Shown here one piece after another: positions 8,767 through 19,483 of a stretch of 64,000 nt of DNA. A model generated the notes under the pieces. It did not search any database. It saw only the letters and a list, made by a program, of their open reading frames with translations, and was not told the origin of the DNA. The position numbers were made by a program, and so were the translations under genes. The stretch covers positions 6,560,001 to 6,624,000 of the forward strand of contig NZ_CP034449.1 in assembly GCF_003952425.1 (NCBI RefSeq). The letters run 5' to 3'. This DNA is from Mesorhizobium sp. M2A.F.Ca.ET.046.03.2.1. GTDB taxonomy: Bacteria > Pseudomonadota > Alphaproteobacteria > Rhizobiales > Rhizobiaceae. Position 1 is the first letter of the stretch. Each line of letters begins with the position of its first letter.

Positions 8767-9296
8767 TGATCGTCTCCCACGATCCTGAGATGCGGCCTGG
8801 CTTTCTGCGGCGCGCCCTCCTCCATCTCGCGCAGCGCGGCGCGCGCGCGGCCGATGCGCGACATCAAGGTTCCGAGCGGCACGCCGATGACTTCGGCGGC
8901 CTGCTGATAGGAAAGCCCCTCGATGGCGACGAGATGGAGCGCGGAGCGCTGTTCCTCGGGGAGCGAAAGAAACGCTTCCCGGACCTGCGACAGGCGCACG
9001 GAATGGTCCTGCGAGGCCGGCACGCTCTGGTCGGTGACGAGGCCGGCTTGTTCGATGCGCGCCGTCTCGGAGCGGCGCGAGCGCATGCGGTCGATGAAGA
9101 CGTTGTGCACGATCGCCAAGAGCCAGGCGCGCAGATTGCCGTCGGAGCGAAAGGTCGCGCGCCGCTCATAGGCGCGCACCAGCGCGTCATGGACGAGATC
9201 CTCAGCATCGGTGCTGTCGCGCGTCAGCGAGCGCGCATAGCGCCGCAGCGATCCCAACTGCCCGACAATTTCGAAGCGTGCCATAGACCGTTTCAT
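8763..9296 (-). CDS. ECF-type RNA polymerase sigma factor
   Basis: A 177-residue group 4 sigma factor. Region 2 is seen in YARSLTRDSTDAEDLVHDALVRAYER and LRAWLLAIVHNVFIDRMRSR. Region 4 is a helix-turn-helix, EGLSYQQAAEVIGVPLGTLMSRIGRARAAL. The short acidic linker and C-terminal tail fit ECF proteins. An internal ATG at codon 5 (9284) is an alternative start. It overlaps the anti-sigma gene, so dose is coupled. A perfect 15-bp palindrome lies 21 nt upstream of the start. Confidence 0.93.
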   Translation of the reverse strand: MKRSMARFEIVGQLGSLRRYARSLTRDSTDAEDLVHDALVRAYERRATFRSDGNLRAWLLAIVHNVFIDRMRSRRSETARIEQAGLVTDQSVPASQDHSVRLSQVREAFLSLPEEQRSALHLVAIEGLSYQQAAEVIGVPLGTLMSRIGRARAALREMEEGAPQKARPHLRIVGDDQ

Positions 9297-9317
9297 GCCC
9301 TGTTTACGAAGCCTGTA

Positions 9318-9332
9318 GGGGATTTAATCCCC
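9318..9332. promoter_or_regulatory. 15-bp perfect palindrome upstream of the ECF sigma gene
   Basis: GGGGATT-T-AATCCCC, 7-bp arms around one base, 21 nt upstream of the sigma ATG in the 137-bp gap shared with the divergent aminotransferase. Its position suits an operator or an autoregulatory element. No binding protein can be named. Confidence 0.45.
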
Positions 9333-9433
9333 CTGCCCGGCATTTTCTTTATGCATCGCCGGCGCGCTGAGGAAACCGCTGGCGCGGCGGGGGCTATTTG
9401 CGTATCACTCCGCCGCCATTGGAGTCCTTTTCG

Positions 9434-10618
9434 ATGTTCGAGACCCTGCAGCCCGCACCCGCCGACAAGATCCTTGCCCTGATCGGCCTCTACCGCAGCG
9501 ATCCACGTCCGGGCAAAGTCGACCTCGGCGTCGGCGTCTACAAGGACATCGAGGGCAGGACGCCGGTAATGCGCGCCGTGCGCGAGGCCGAGAAGAGGCT
9601 GCTGGCGAGCCAGGACACCAAGACCTACCTCGGCCTTGCCGGCGACACCGGCTTCAACGCCGCCATGATCAAGCTCGCCTTCGGCGAAAAGGCCGATCAT
9701 TCGCGCATACGCGCGGCTCAGGCGCCGGGCGGATCCGGCGCGCTCAGGCTGGTGGCAGAGCTGCTGCAGCGCACGCGTCCCGGCGCGACGGTGTGGCTTT
9801 CCGACCCGACCTGGCCGAACCATCCGCCCGTGATGCGGGCCGCCGGCCTTGAGGTTCGCAACTATCCCTATTTCGATGCCGCCTCCGGCGCTGTGCGCTT
9901 CGACGAGATGCTGGCAACGCTCAGGACGGCCAACAGCGGCGACGTCGTGCTGCTGCATGGCTGCTGCCACAACCCGACCGGCGCCAATCTCGACGCCGCG
10001 CAGTGGGCGAAGGTCGCGGACGTTCTCCTGGAGCGCGGCCTGCTGCCTTTCGTCGACATCGCCTATCAGGGATTTGGCGAGGGCCTGGACGCCGATGCCG
10101 CGGGTCTGCGGCTCTTGGCCGACAAGGTGCCGGAGATGGTTGTCGCTTCGAGCTGCTCGAAGAATTTCGCCGTCTATCGCGACCGCGTGGGTGCTGCGAT
10201 GATCATGGCCAAAGACGGCGCGCAGGCCGATGTGGCGATGAGCCAGGTGCTGGCGGCGGCGCGGGCGCTTTATTCGATGCCGCCGGATCATGGCGCCGCG
10301 GCGGTGCGCATGGTGCTGGAAGACGCCGGCCTGAGGAAGGACTGGGAGACGGAGCTCGAGGAGATGCGGCTGCGGATGCTGAGGTTGCGCGTCGCTTTTG
10401 CCGAAGCATTGCGCCGGCAGTCCAACTCGGATCGCTTCGATTTCGTCGCCAGCCATCGCGGCATGTTTTCCAGGCTTGGGCTGACGGAAGCACAGGTGGA
10501 GCGCCTGCGCACCGATCACGCCGTCTACATGGTCGGCGACAGCCGCATCAACGTCGCCGGCCTGCCGGAGGACGGCATGGACGATCTCGCCAAGGCGATT
10601 GTCTCAGTGCTCGACTGA
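9434..10618 (+). CDS. tyrB: aromatic/aspartate aminotransferase, class I PLP-dependent
   Basis: A 394-residue fold-type I aminotransferase of the AspC/TyrB group. Seen: GVGVYKDIEGRTPVM, TYLGLAGD, the GGSGALRL phosphate-cup region, LSDPTWPNH, HGCCHNPTG, and the PLP lysine in SSCSKNFAVYRDRVGA. It transfers amino groups between aspartate or aromatic amino acids and 2-oxoglutarate. The ATG at 9434 was chosen because GGAG lies 9 nt upstream at 9421 and family members begin MFETL; an upstream ATG at 9398 lacks support. Substrate preference (TyrB versus AspC) is uncertain. Confidence 0.88.
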   Translation: MFETLQPAPADKILALIGLYRSDPRPGKVDLGVGVYKDIEGRTPVMRAVREAEKRLLASQDTKTYLGLAGDTGFNAAMIKLAFGEKADHSRIRAAQAPGGSGALRLVAELLQRTRPGATVWLSDPTWPNHPPVMRAAGLEVRNYPYFDAASGAVRFDEMLATLRTANSGDVVLLHGCCHNPTGANLDAAQWAKVADVLLERGLLPFVDIAYQGFGEGLDADAAGLRLLADKVPEMVVASSCSKNFAVYRDRVGAAMIMAKDGAQADVAMSQVLAAARALYSMPPDHGAAAVRMVLEDAGLRKDWETELEEMRLRMLRLRVAFAEALRRQSNSDRFDFVASHRGMFSRLGLTEAQVERLRTDHAVYMVGDSRINVAGLPEDGMDDLAKAIVSVLD

Positions 10619-10698
10619 AGGCCGCGACAGCTGTGGACAAGTCACGCCGGCGAGCCGCCGGGATGGCCGACTTGCGGGCCGCGCGCTAGCTTGAGGCC

Positions 10699-11523
10699 AT
10701 GAAGCCCTCGAAAGACATTTCCCGGCTGATCGAGATCATGGCGGCGTTGCGCGCGCCGAAGACCGGCTGCCCGTGGGATATCGAGCAGAACTTTTCGACC
10801 ATCGCGCCCTACACGATCGAGGAAGCCTATGAAGTGGCCGACGCGATCGCGCGCGGCGATTTCGACGACCTGCGCGAGGAACTGGGCGACCTATTGCTGC
10901 AGGTCGTCTACCACGCGCAGATGGCCGAGGAGATCGGCGAGTTCGCTTTCGGCGATGTGGTCGAGGCCATCACCACCAAGATGATCCGCCGCCATCCGCA
11001 CGTCTTCGGCGATGAGAAGGCGCGCAGCGCCGGCATGGCCAAGGGCATGTGGGAGAAGATCAAGGCTGAGGAGAAGGCTGAAAAGCGCAGTGCCCGCATC
11101 GCGCGCGGGCTCGATCCGGAGGATCACGGCAAGGGTTTTCTCGACAGCGTTCCGGTGGCGCTCCCTGCCCTGACACGCGCGCTCAAGCTGCAGGAGAAAG
11201 CAGCGCGCGTCGGCTTCGATTGGAGCGAGGCAGCCCCCATCCTCGACAAGATCGAGGAGGAAATCGGCGAATTGCGCGAAGCGCTCACCACGGGGGATGC
11301 CGCGCCGATCAAGGACGAGTTCGGCGACATGTTGTTTGCCATCGTCAATCTTGGCCGCCATCTCAAGCTCGATTCGGAAGCGGCGCTCAGCGGCACCAAT
11401 GAAAAGTTCCGCTCCCGCTTCCACTATGTCGAGCAGGCCGTGGCGGCTTCGGGCGGTTCGCTGGAGAAGGCGACGCTCGACGAGATGGAAGCGCTCTGGC
11501 AGCAGGCCAAAAGCGCCAAGTAA
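10699..11523 (+). CDS. mazG: nucleoside triphosphate pyrophosphohydrolase MazG
   Basis: A 274-residue tandem-domain MazG, the usual length. Domain 1 has GCPWDIEQNF and the metal-binding helices EEAYEVADAI and LREELGDLLLQV. Domain 2 repeats the pattern with EEEIGELREAL and IKDEFGDMLFAIVNL. It hydrolyses NTPs to NMP and pyrophosphate, housecleaning abnormal nucleotides. It converges with hflX (8-nt gap) without a clear terminator between them. Confidence 0.94.
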   Translation: MKPSKDISRLIEIMAALRAPKTGCPWDIEQNFSTIAPYTIEEAYEVADAIARGDFDDLREELGDLLLQVVYHAQMAEEIGEFAFGDVVEAITTKMIRRHPHVFGDEKARSAGMAKGMWEKIKAEEKAEKRSARIARGLDPEDHGKGFLDSVPVALPALTRALKLQEKAARVGFDWSEAAPILDKIEEEIGELREALTTGDAAPIKDEFGDMLFAIVNLGRHLKLDSEAALSGTNEKFRSRFHYVEQAVAASGGSLEKATLDEMEALWQQAKSAK

Positions 11524-11531
11524 TCAGCCGG

Positions 11532-12920
11532 TTAGCTATCGTTCTTGCGATGCAGCCGGCTCTCGATCTCCTGCCGGGCGCTATGCGTGGCCGTGAGCGA
11601 GAGAGTGACGCTGCCGTCCTCATTGTCGGTGCGCGAAACGATGTCGCCGTTGCGGTACAGCCAGTCGACCTGGCCGAGCTGGGCCGGGCTCAACGTCACC
11701 GTCATCGTCTCCAGCTCGCCCGACACCCGCGTCTCGATCAGCGCTTTCAGCGTGTCCAGTCCCTCGCCGGTCACCGCCGAAATGGCGATCGGCGGTGACT
11801 TGCCGCTCGCTCCCTCCGCAAGCAGCCGCTCGCGATTGCCCTCGTCGAGCAGGTCGATCTTGTTCCAGACCTCGATCACGCGGTTCGTGTCGGCGGCGTC
11901 GACGCCGAGATCGGCAAGGATGCGTTCGACATCCTCAGCCTGGGCCGCCGTGTCCGGATCGGAGATGTCGCGCAGATGCAGCACCAGATCGGCCTCGACG
12001 ACCTCTTCCAGCGTCGCCCGGAAGGCGGCCACCAGATGCGTCGGCAGGTCGGAGATGAAGCCGACCGTATCCGACAGGATGATCGGCGTGCCGTGCGGCA
12101 GCCGCACGCGCCGCAAGGTGGGGTCGAGCGTGGCGAACAGCATGTCCTCGGCCAGCACCCCTGCCCCGGTCAGCCGGTTGAACAGCGTCGACTTGCCGGC
12201 ATTGGTGTAGCCCACGATCGCCACCACCGGAAAAGGCACCTTCTTGCGCTTGGCGCGGTGCAGGTCGCGCGTGCGCCGCACCGTTTCCAGCTCGTGCTTC
12301 AGCTTGGTGATCTTGTCCTGCAGGATGCGGCGGTCGGATTCGATCTGGGTTTCACCGGGGCCGCCGAGGAAGCCGGCGCCGCCGCGCTGCCGCTCGAGGT
12401 GGGTCCAGCTGCGCACCAGCCGACCCTTCTGGTAGTTGAGATGCGCGAGCTCGACCTGCAGCGTGCCTTCCTTGGTGCGCGCCCGCTCGCCGAAGATCTC
12501 GAGGATCAGCCCGGTGCGGTCGAGCACCTTGGCATTCAGTTCCTTTTCGAGATTGCGCTGCTGCACCGGCGTCAGCGGATGGTCGACAATGACCAGTTCC
12601 GCCTTGCGTTCTTTCACGATGTCGGCGAACTCGGCCACCTTGCCGCTGCCGAGCAGCGTCGCCGGACGCGGGTCGGCGACCGTCACCACCGCGGTGTGGA
12701 CCGGGTTGAGGTCGATGGCGCTGGCAAGCCCTACCGCCTCGTCATGGCGGGCATCCGCCGAGCGGGTCAGACGCGGACGGCTGGTTTCCTCGTCGCCGCG
12801 CGGCTGGCGGGTAAGCACCGGCACAATGACGACAGCCCGGGTCGGATCCTTGGCTTCCGGCCCGAGTTGATGTCCTTGTTTTCCGCGAACGCTGCGGTCC
12901 GCGTCCTTATCACGTGCCAA
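11532..12920 (-). CDS. hflX: ribosome-associated GTPase HflX
   Basis: A 462-residue P-loop GTPase that binds and splits stalled ribosomes. The N-terminal HflX domain (GSGKVAEF, VDHPLTPVQQRNLE) and coiled linker are followed by G1 GYTNAGKST, G3 DTVGFISDLP and G4 NKIDLLD. The frame opens with TTG at 12920, directly abutting the hfq stop at 12921-12923. An internal start may be the real one, since the first 30 residues are not conserved-looking. hfq-hflX linkage is widespread in proteobacteria and implies co-transcription. Confidence 0.93.
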   Translation of the reverse strand: MARDKDADRSVRGKQGHQLGPEAKDPTRAVVIVPVLTRQPRGDEETSRPRLTRSADARHDEAVGLASAIDLNPVHTAVVTVADPRPATLLGSGKVAEFADIVKERKAELVIVDHPLTPVQQRNLEKELNAKVLDRTGLILEIFGERARTKEGTLQVELAHLNYQKGRLVRSWTHLERQRGGAGFLGGPGETQIESDRRILQDKITKLKHELETVRRTRDLHRAKRKKVPFPVVAIVGYTNAGKSTLFNRLTGAGVLAEDMLFATLDPTLRRVRLPHGTPIILSDTVGFISDLPTHLVAAFRATLEEVVEADLVLHLRDISDPDTAAQAEDVERILADLGVDAADTNRVIEVWNKIDLLDEGNRERLLAEGASGKSPPIAISAVTGEGLDTLKALIETRVSGELETMTVTLSPAQLGQVDWLYRNGDIVSRTDNEDGSVTLSLTATHSARQEIESRLHRKNDS

Positions 12921-13166
12921 TCAGGCGCCCTGGCTTTCCTCGCCATCGAACATCTGAACCGGCTGGCTCGGCATGATCGTGGAAATGGCGTGCTTGTAGA
13001 CGAGCTGGGAGTGCCCGTCACGCCGCAACAACACACAAAAATTGTCGAACGAAGTGACGACGCCGGTCAGCTTCACGCCGTTGATGAGGAAGATGGTAAG
13101 TGGATTTTTGCTCTTGCGAACTGAATTCAGGAACAGGTCCTGAAGGTTTTGCGATCGTTCCGCCAT
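12921..13166 (-). CDS. hfq: RNA chaperone Hfq
   Basis: An 81-residue Sm-like protein that forms hexamers and pairs small RNAs with mRNAs. The Sm1 motif ([30 protein letters not shown]) and Sm2 motif ([13 protein letters not shown]) are intact. The start at 13166 (MAERSQNLQ) fits the conserved alphaproteobacterial N-terminus; the longer open frame to 13226 is not conserved. It sits between dat and hflX on the same strand, with a 142-nt 5' gap that may hold its own promoter. Confidence 0.97.
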   Translation of the reverse strand: MAERSQNLQDLFLNSVRKSKNPLTIFLINGVKLTGVVTSFDNFCVLLRRDGHSQLVYKHAISTIMPSQPVQMFDGEESQGA

Positions 13167-13308
13167 TTTTCTTGTCTTTCGCCGATCCCCTTCGGTTTGC
13201 TGCCAATGCGCCAAATTACGCGGCACGTGTCAAGCGCGCAAACCCCCTCTTGCCGATACAAAGGCAAGCAGAACGAGATAGTTGAGGTTAACTCCAGTTG
13301 TGCGGTTA

Positions 13309-14178
13309 TCAGGCTGGACTTTTTTCCGCAACGTCAAAAAAAGCCTGCCGCAACGAAAGTGTCATAGAGCCAGGATGGCCATTTGCGATTGGCGCACCGT
13401 CGATTTCGACCACCGGCATGGCGATTGTGGTCGCCGAACTGATGAACGCCTCCTTGGCAGCCTTGGCCTCAGTGACCGAAAAACCGCGCTCCTCGATCTT
13501 GAGGCCGAGCTTGGCGGCGACATCGAAAAGCGTCGTGCGGGTGATGCCGCGCAGGATGCCGTGCTCGGCCGGCCGGGTCACCAGTATGCCGTCCCTTGTG
13601 ACAATCCAGGCGTTTGACGAGCCGCCTTCCTTGACGTTGCCATCGGCGTCGACGAACCAGGCTTCCTGGGCGCCGGCTTCCTTGGCCTTCTGCTTGGCAA
13701 GCACATTGGGCAAAAGGCCCGTGCTCTTGATGTCGACGCGGTCCCAGCGATTCTCAGGCACGGTGATGACCTTGATGCCGGCCTCCACCCGCTTCGCATT
13801 CGCCGCCGGATCGGCTTTCCTGGCGGTTATGACCAGGGAAGATTTCGTGCCTGCCGGCGGGAAAACGAACTCGCGGCTGGCGACGCCGCGCGTCACCTGC
13901 ACATAGACAAGGCCGTCGACCACGCCGTTGCGATTGACCACCTCGCGCAGCAGCAGCGACAAGACGCCTTCCGATACCGGCCAGGCGATCGACAGTTCCT
14001 TCAGCGAGCGCTTGAGCCGGGCAAGATGGCGCGGCATGTCGACGATATGGCCGCGCGCCACTTCGCAGACCTCATAGACGCCGTCGGCGAACTGGTAGCC
14101 GCGGTCCTCGATATGGACGCTGGCTTGGGAATGGACGACATAGCGCCCGTTGACATAGGCAATGCGCGGCATGGGCAT
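13309..14178 (-). CDS. dat: D-amino acid aminotransferase (class IV PLP enzyme)
   Basis: A 289-residue fold-type IV aminotransferase. Visible: YVNGRYVVHSQASVHIEDRGYQFADGVYEV, the PLP-lysine region DIKSTGLLPNVLAKQKA, and the GGSSNAWIVTRDGILVTRP phosphate-binding stretch. D-alanine transaminase is the closest match; branched-chain aminotransferases and ADC lyases are the alternatives. It lies between ntrX and hfq, as in related rhizobia, without an obvious functional tie to either. A second ATG two codons in (14172) is equally possible. Confidence 0.85.
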   Translation of the reverse strand: MPMPRIAYVNGRYVVHSQASVHIEDRGYQFADGVYEVCEVARGHIVDMPRHLARLKRSLKELSIAWPVSEGVLSLLLREVVNRNGVVDGLVYVQVTRGVASREFVFPPAGTKSSLVITARKADPAANAKRVEAGIKVITVPENRWDRVDIKSTGLLPNVLAKQKAKEAGAQEAWFVDADGNVKEGGSSNAWIVTRDGILVTRPAEHGILRGITRTTLFDVAAKLGLKIEERGFSVTEAKAAKEAFISSATTIAMPVVEIDGAPIANGHPGSMTLSLRQAFFDVAEKSPA

Positions 14179-14252
14179 CCTCGGGGAAATATCGGGCTTT
14201 CTTAGGCGATTCTGCCTTTGCCGTAATAAACAATCGCGTGGGCCAAGCCGGT

Positions 14253-15614
14253 CTAGACTCCCAGCGACTTCAGCTTGCGATGCAGGGCCGACCGCTCCAT
14301 GCCGATGAACTCGGCGGTCTTCGAGATGTTGCCGCCGAAGCGGTTTATCTGGGCGATCAGATAGTCCTTCTCGAATTGCTCGCGCGCCTCGCGTAACGGC
14401 AGCGCCATTATGTGCTGGTCCGACTGATTGGGCGTGCGTGGCATCACGTCGCCGATCTCGGACGGCAGAAGGTCGGCGGTGATCGGAGCATCGGGATTTT
14501 CCCCTCGCGCCAGGATCATCAACCGCTCGACATTGTTGCGCAGCTGGCGAACGTTGCCCGGCCAGTTATGCGCCTGCAGCACGGCCAGCGCATCGTCGCC
14601 GATGCGGCGCGGCTTGATGCCGGCCTGGCGTGCGATCTGCTTCATGAAATTGTCGACGAGATAGGGAATGTCCTCGCGCCGCTCGGCGAGCCCGGGCACC
14701 ATGACCGGAACCACCGCCAGGCGGTGGTAGAGGTCCTCGCGGAAGCGGCCGTCGGCGATCATCGCCTCGAGGTTTTGCGAGGTGGACGAGATGATGCGGA
14801 CATCGACCTTGACGCGCTTGGTGCCGCCTACCCGCTCGAACTGCTGCTCGACCAGCACGCGCAGGATCTTGTTTTGCGTCTCGCGCGGCATGTCGGCGAC
14901 TTCGTCGATGTAAAGGATGCCGCGATGCGCCTCTTCCAGCGCACCGACCTTGCGTTCGGTACCGTTCGATTCGGTGCCGAACAGCTCGATCTCCATGCGC
15001 TCGGGCGTGATGGTGGCCGCGCTCAGCGTCACGAACGGGCCGGCCTTGCGCGACGACAGGGCGTGGATGGCGCGCGCCGTCAGCTCCTTGCCGGAGCCGG
15101 ACGGGCCGACGATCATGACGCGGCTGTTGGTCGGTGCGACGCGCTCGATTGTCTGCCGCAGCTGGCTCATGGCCGACGACATGCCGATCAGGTCGAAGGT
15201 CTCGCCGCTGCGCTGCTTGAGGTCGGAGACCTCGCGCCGCAGCTTGGACGTTTCGAGCGCGCGCTCGGCGATCAGGATCAGGCGATCGGCCTTGAACGGC
15301 TTCTCGATGAAGTCGTAGGCGCCGCGCCGGATCGCGGACACCGCCGTTTCGATGTTGCCATGGCCGGAGATCATCACGACCGGCATGTTCGGGTGCATGG
15401 TCTTGATTTCGTCGAGCAGCGCGAGGCCGTCGAGGCGCGAGCCCTGCAGCCAGATGTCGAGGAAAATCAGCCGCGGCGCGCGGTCGGCGATCGCCGCAAG
15501 CGCGCTGTCGGCGTCATGCGCCGTACGGGTTTCATGACCCTCGTCGCTCAGGATACCGGCGACAAGTTCGCGGATGTCTTCCTCGTCATCGACGATGAGA
15601 ATGTCAGACGCCAT
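14253..15614 (-). CDS. ntrX: nitrogen response regulator NtrX
   Basis: A 453-residue NtrC-family response regulator paired with NtrY. The receiver domain has acidic residues DDEED and the phosphorylation site D53 (IFLDIWLQ). The AAA+ domain has Walker A GPSGSGKE and Walker B ILYIDE. The C-terminal Fis-type HTH is NISKTAEFIGMERSALHRKLKSLG. The GAFTGA loop used to contact sigma-54 is missing: at that place the protein reads ELFGTESNGTERKVGA. The start at 15614 overlaps the ntrY 3' end by 11 nt. It likely regulates respiration, redox and nitrogen genes as known in this family. Confidence 0.95.
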   Translation of the reverse strand: MASDILIVDDEEDIRELVAGILSDEGHETRTAHDADSALAAIADRAPRLIFLDIWLQGSRLDGLALLDEIKTMHPNMPVVMISGHGNIETAVSAIRRGAYDFIEKPFKADRLILIAERALETSKLRREVSDLKQRSGETFDLIGMSSAMSQLRQTIERVAPTNSRVMIVGPSGSGKELTARAIHALSSRKAGPFVTLSAATITPERMEIELFGTESNGTERKVGALEEAHRGILYIDEVADMPRETQNKILRVLVEQQFERVGGTKRVKVDVRIISSTSQNLEAMIADGRFREDLYHRLAVVPVMVPGLAERREDIPYLVDNFMKQIARQAGIKPRRIGDDALAVLQAHNWPGNVRQLRNNVERLMILARGENPDAPITADLLPSEIGDVMPRTPNQSDQHIMALPLREAREQFEKDYLIAQINRFGGNISKTAEFIGMERSALHRKLKSLGV

Positions 15615-17895
15615 TACCGACCTTTTCAGTTTCTCGTTCGTGTTCGTTTCGACCTTCACCGCGTGGCGGCGCGGCTACGACCGTCGCCGGCGGCAGGATG
15701 ATCGAGATCATCGCGCCCCGGCCACCATGGAAATCCGCTGGCGCGTCGTGCAACTCGAGACGGCCGCCATGGTCCTCCACGATCTTCTTGACGATAGCGA
15801 GGCCGAGCCCGGTCCCCTTCTCGCGCGTCGTCATATAGGGCTCGAGAAGCCTTTGGCGATTCTCGCGCGGCAGCCCCTTGCCGTTGTCGATAACGTCGAT
15901 TCGTATGGCGCCATCTTGGCGCCCGGCTTGAATCCGGATTGTGCCGTCCGAACGATCCGCCGGATCAAGTCCATCGATCGCCTCGGCGGCGTTCTTGATG
16001 ACGTTGCCGAAGGCCTGCGCCATCAGGCGGCTGTCGAAAGTACCCTTCAACGGCTCGCTGCCGAAATCGCGCTGGAAGGCGATGTCGGGGCGGCTGACCT
16101 CGACCAGGAAGGAGGCCTCGCGCAGCGACTCGCGCAGATCGATCGCCTTCATCTCCGGCTTCGGCATGCGGGCGAAGGCCGAGAATTCGTCGACCATGCG
16201 GCCGATGTCCTCGACCTGGCGGATGATGGTATCGGTGCACTGGTCGAAGACCTCGCGATCCTCGGTGATGACCTTGCCGTAGCGGCGCCTGATGCGCTCG
16301 GCCGAGAGCTGGATCGGCGTCAGCGGGTTCTTGATCTCATGCGCGATTCGCCGCGCCACATCCGCCCAGGCCGAAGAGCGCTGCGCCTGGACGAGATCGG
16401 TGATGTCGTCGACCGTGACCACGTAGGATTTCTCTTCCTCGCCGTCGTCGCTGGACTCGACGGTGACCTGGACGTTGAAGGTGCGCTCCAGGCCGGCGCG
16501 GAAGAAGGTTACCTGCTCGCGGTAGACCGGCTTGCCCGACTGGCGTCCGATCTCGAAGACCCGGCCGACAAGGGGCAGGACCGCCGAAAGGTTCTGGCCG
16601 AGCGTCGCACTTGCCGAAATCGCCAACATGGTTTCGGCCGAGCGATTGACGATGGTGATGATGCCGTAGGGGTCGACGCCGATGACACCGGCGGTGACGC
16701 CGGCCAGCACCGCCTCCGAGAAGCGCCGGCGCTCGTCGATCAGATCCTTGGCCGAAAGGAGCTCGTTGCGCTGCGATTTGAGCTCGAGGATCATGTTGTT
16801 GAAGGTCTCGCCGAGCGAGGCGACATCGCCGTCGGATTGGCGCACGGGCACGGCGACATCGAGATTGCCGGTGGCCACCTCGTCGGCGGCGCCGATCAGC
16901 TGACGGATCGGCCGCACGATCCGGTCGGCAACGGCGATGCCGGTCCAGATCGCCGACAGGATAATGATCAGCGTGAGCGACAGGTAAGGCAATGCAAAGG
17001 CGACCTGCGAGGTCCGCCGGTTGTCCTCCAGATTGCGGTATTCATCGGTGTTGCCCTTGACGATCTGGCGCGCCTTGATGACGTCGGGATCGACCAGCCG
17101 GATCGTATAGAGGTAAAGCCCTTCGATCTCGCGCAGCTTGATGATGGCGCCCATGATGTTGCGGGTGCGCGGCTCGATCAGCACCGGCTTGCCGGCCGCC
17201 GCGGTGTCGACGGCGCCCGCCGGCGGTTCAGGCATGGCGAAGTCGGCGTCGGTCTTGGCTTTCATGACGAACGAGCCGTCAGGATTGATCAGGGCGGCGT
17301 GCGCCAGTCCGCGGCCAACGGCTTCCTTGTTCAACAGATCGAGGAAACCACTACGGTCGAGGCCGTAGAGCGTGCGCGAGGCATCGAGATCGTATGCCAT
17401 CGACAATGTCGTGCCCTGCAGGTTGCGCGCGTTCTCCTGCACATAGGCGTCGGCGATCGACAACGACGAGTTGACGATCGTCTTGGTGCGGATCTCGAAC
17501 CAGCGGTCAAGGCCGATGTCGAGCGTGATCGACGCGATGATCGCCACCATGATGGCCGGGATTGCGGCAACCAGCGCGAACATCGCGACGATGCGCACAT
17601 GCAGCCGCGAGGCGGCCCTGCCGTGGCGCCGCGCCAGGACGATGCGGCGCACCTCGCGGGCGATCAGCGCGATCAGGAACAGAACGAAGACGGCATTGGC
17701 CGCGACCAGGGCCCAGGTCGTGTCGGCGGTCGGCGCGATCGGCGTTGCGCCGACCAGGATAGCAAACGAGATTGCCGCCGTGATCACCGCGCCGGCGATG
17801 GCCACCACGCCGGGCAGCGCCAGCAGCCGTCGGCCGTCACGTGTGCCAGCCTGGCTGAAAAGCGGTTGGTTCAGGGTCGGAGCCTCAGCTGCCAT
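15604..17895 (-). CDS. ntrY: nitrogen regulation sensor histidine kinase NtrY
   Basis: A 763-residue membrane kinase. Hydrophobic segments at about 28-48, 61-81 and 103-123 precede a periplasmic sensor region. A further helix (about 300-320) is followed by HAMP, PAS, the H-box [22 protein letters not shown], and ATPase motifs N (NVIKNAAEAI), DNGKGLP and GTGLGLAIV. It phosphorylates NtrX and may cross-talk with NtrC. It is first in ntrYX, 127 nt after ntrC, and has its own promoter-like element at 17941-17957. Confidence 0.95.
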   Translation of the reverse strand: MAAEAPTLNQPLFSQAGTRDGRRLLALPGVVAIAGAVITAAISFAILVGATPIAPTADTTWALVAANAVFVLFLIALIAREVRRIVLARRHGRAASRLHVRIVAMFALVAAIPAIMVAIIASITLDIGLDRWFEIRTKTIVNSSLSIADAYVQENARNLQGTTLSMAYDLDASRTLYGLDRSGFLDLLNKEAVGRGLAHAALINPDGSFVMKAKTDADFAMPEPPAGAVDTAAAGKPVLIEPRTRNIMGAIIKLREIEGLYLYTIRLVDPDVIKARQIVKGNTDEYRNLEDNRRTSQVAFALPYLSLTLIIILSAIWTGIAVADRIVRPIRQLIGAADEVATGNLDVAVPVRQSDGDVASLGETFNNMILELKSQRNELLSAKDLIDERRRFSEAVLAGVTAGVIGVDPYGIITIVNRSAETMLAISASATLGQNLSAVLPLVGRVFEIGRQSGKPVYREQVTFFRAGLERTFNVQVTVESSDDGEEEKSYVVTVDDITDLVQAQRSSAWADVARRIAHEIKNPLTPIQLSAERIRRRYGKVITEDREVFDQCTDTIIRQVEDIGRMVDEFSAFARMPKPEMKAIDLRESLREASFLVEVSRPDIAFQRDFGSEPLKGTFDSRLMAQAFGNVIKNAAEAIDGLDPADRSDGTIRIQAGRQDGAIRIDVIDNGKGLPRENRQRLLEPYMTTREKGTGLGLAIVKKIVEDHGGRLELHDAPADFHGGRGAMISIILPPATVVAAPPRGEGRNEHERETEKVGNGV

Positions 17896-17930
17896 ATCGC
17901 GGTACAGAGTCGGTCATTGCGTCGGATGTA

Positions 17931-17971
17931 TGCAACGCATTGTGGCGATTATGCAACAAGTGTGGCCGAGG
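17931..17971 (-). promoter_or_regulatory. ntrYX upstream element (GTTGCATAATCGCCACA) within a direct repeat
   Basis: On the - strand 17957-17941 reads GTTGCATAATCGCCACA, ending 45 nt before the ntrY start. The same element with one substitution and one deletion occurs before dusB-ntrBC. On + the region also shows two tandem copies of TGCAAC-N3/4-TGTGGC (17931-17950 and 17952-17966). TTGCAT could be a -35 box with GCATAC 17 nt downstream. Sequence and spacing were seen. Promoter role is inferred. Confidence 0.42.
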
Positions 17972-18022
17972 ACGAAATCTTTCCCCCGTCAATTCGCCAA
18001 TTATTGCAAGCACGAGGCTGCG

Positions 18023-19479
<1,457 letters not shown>

Positions 19480-19483
<4 letters not shown>

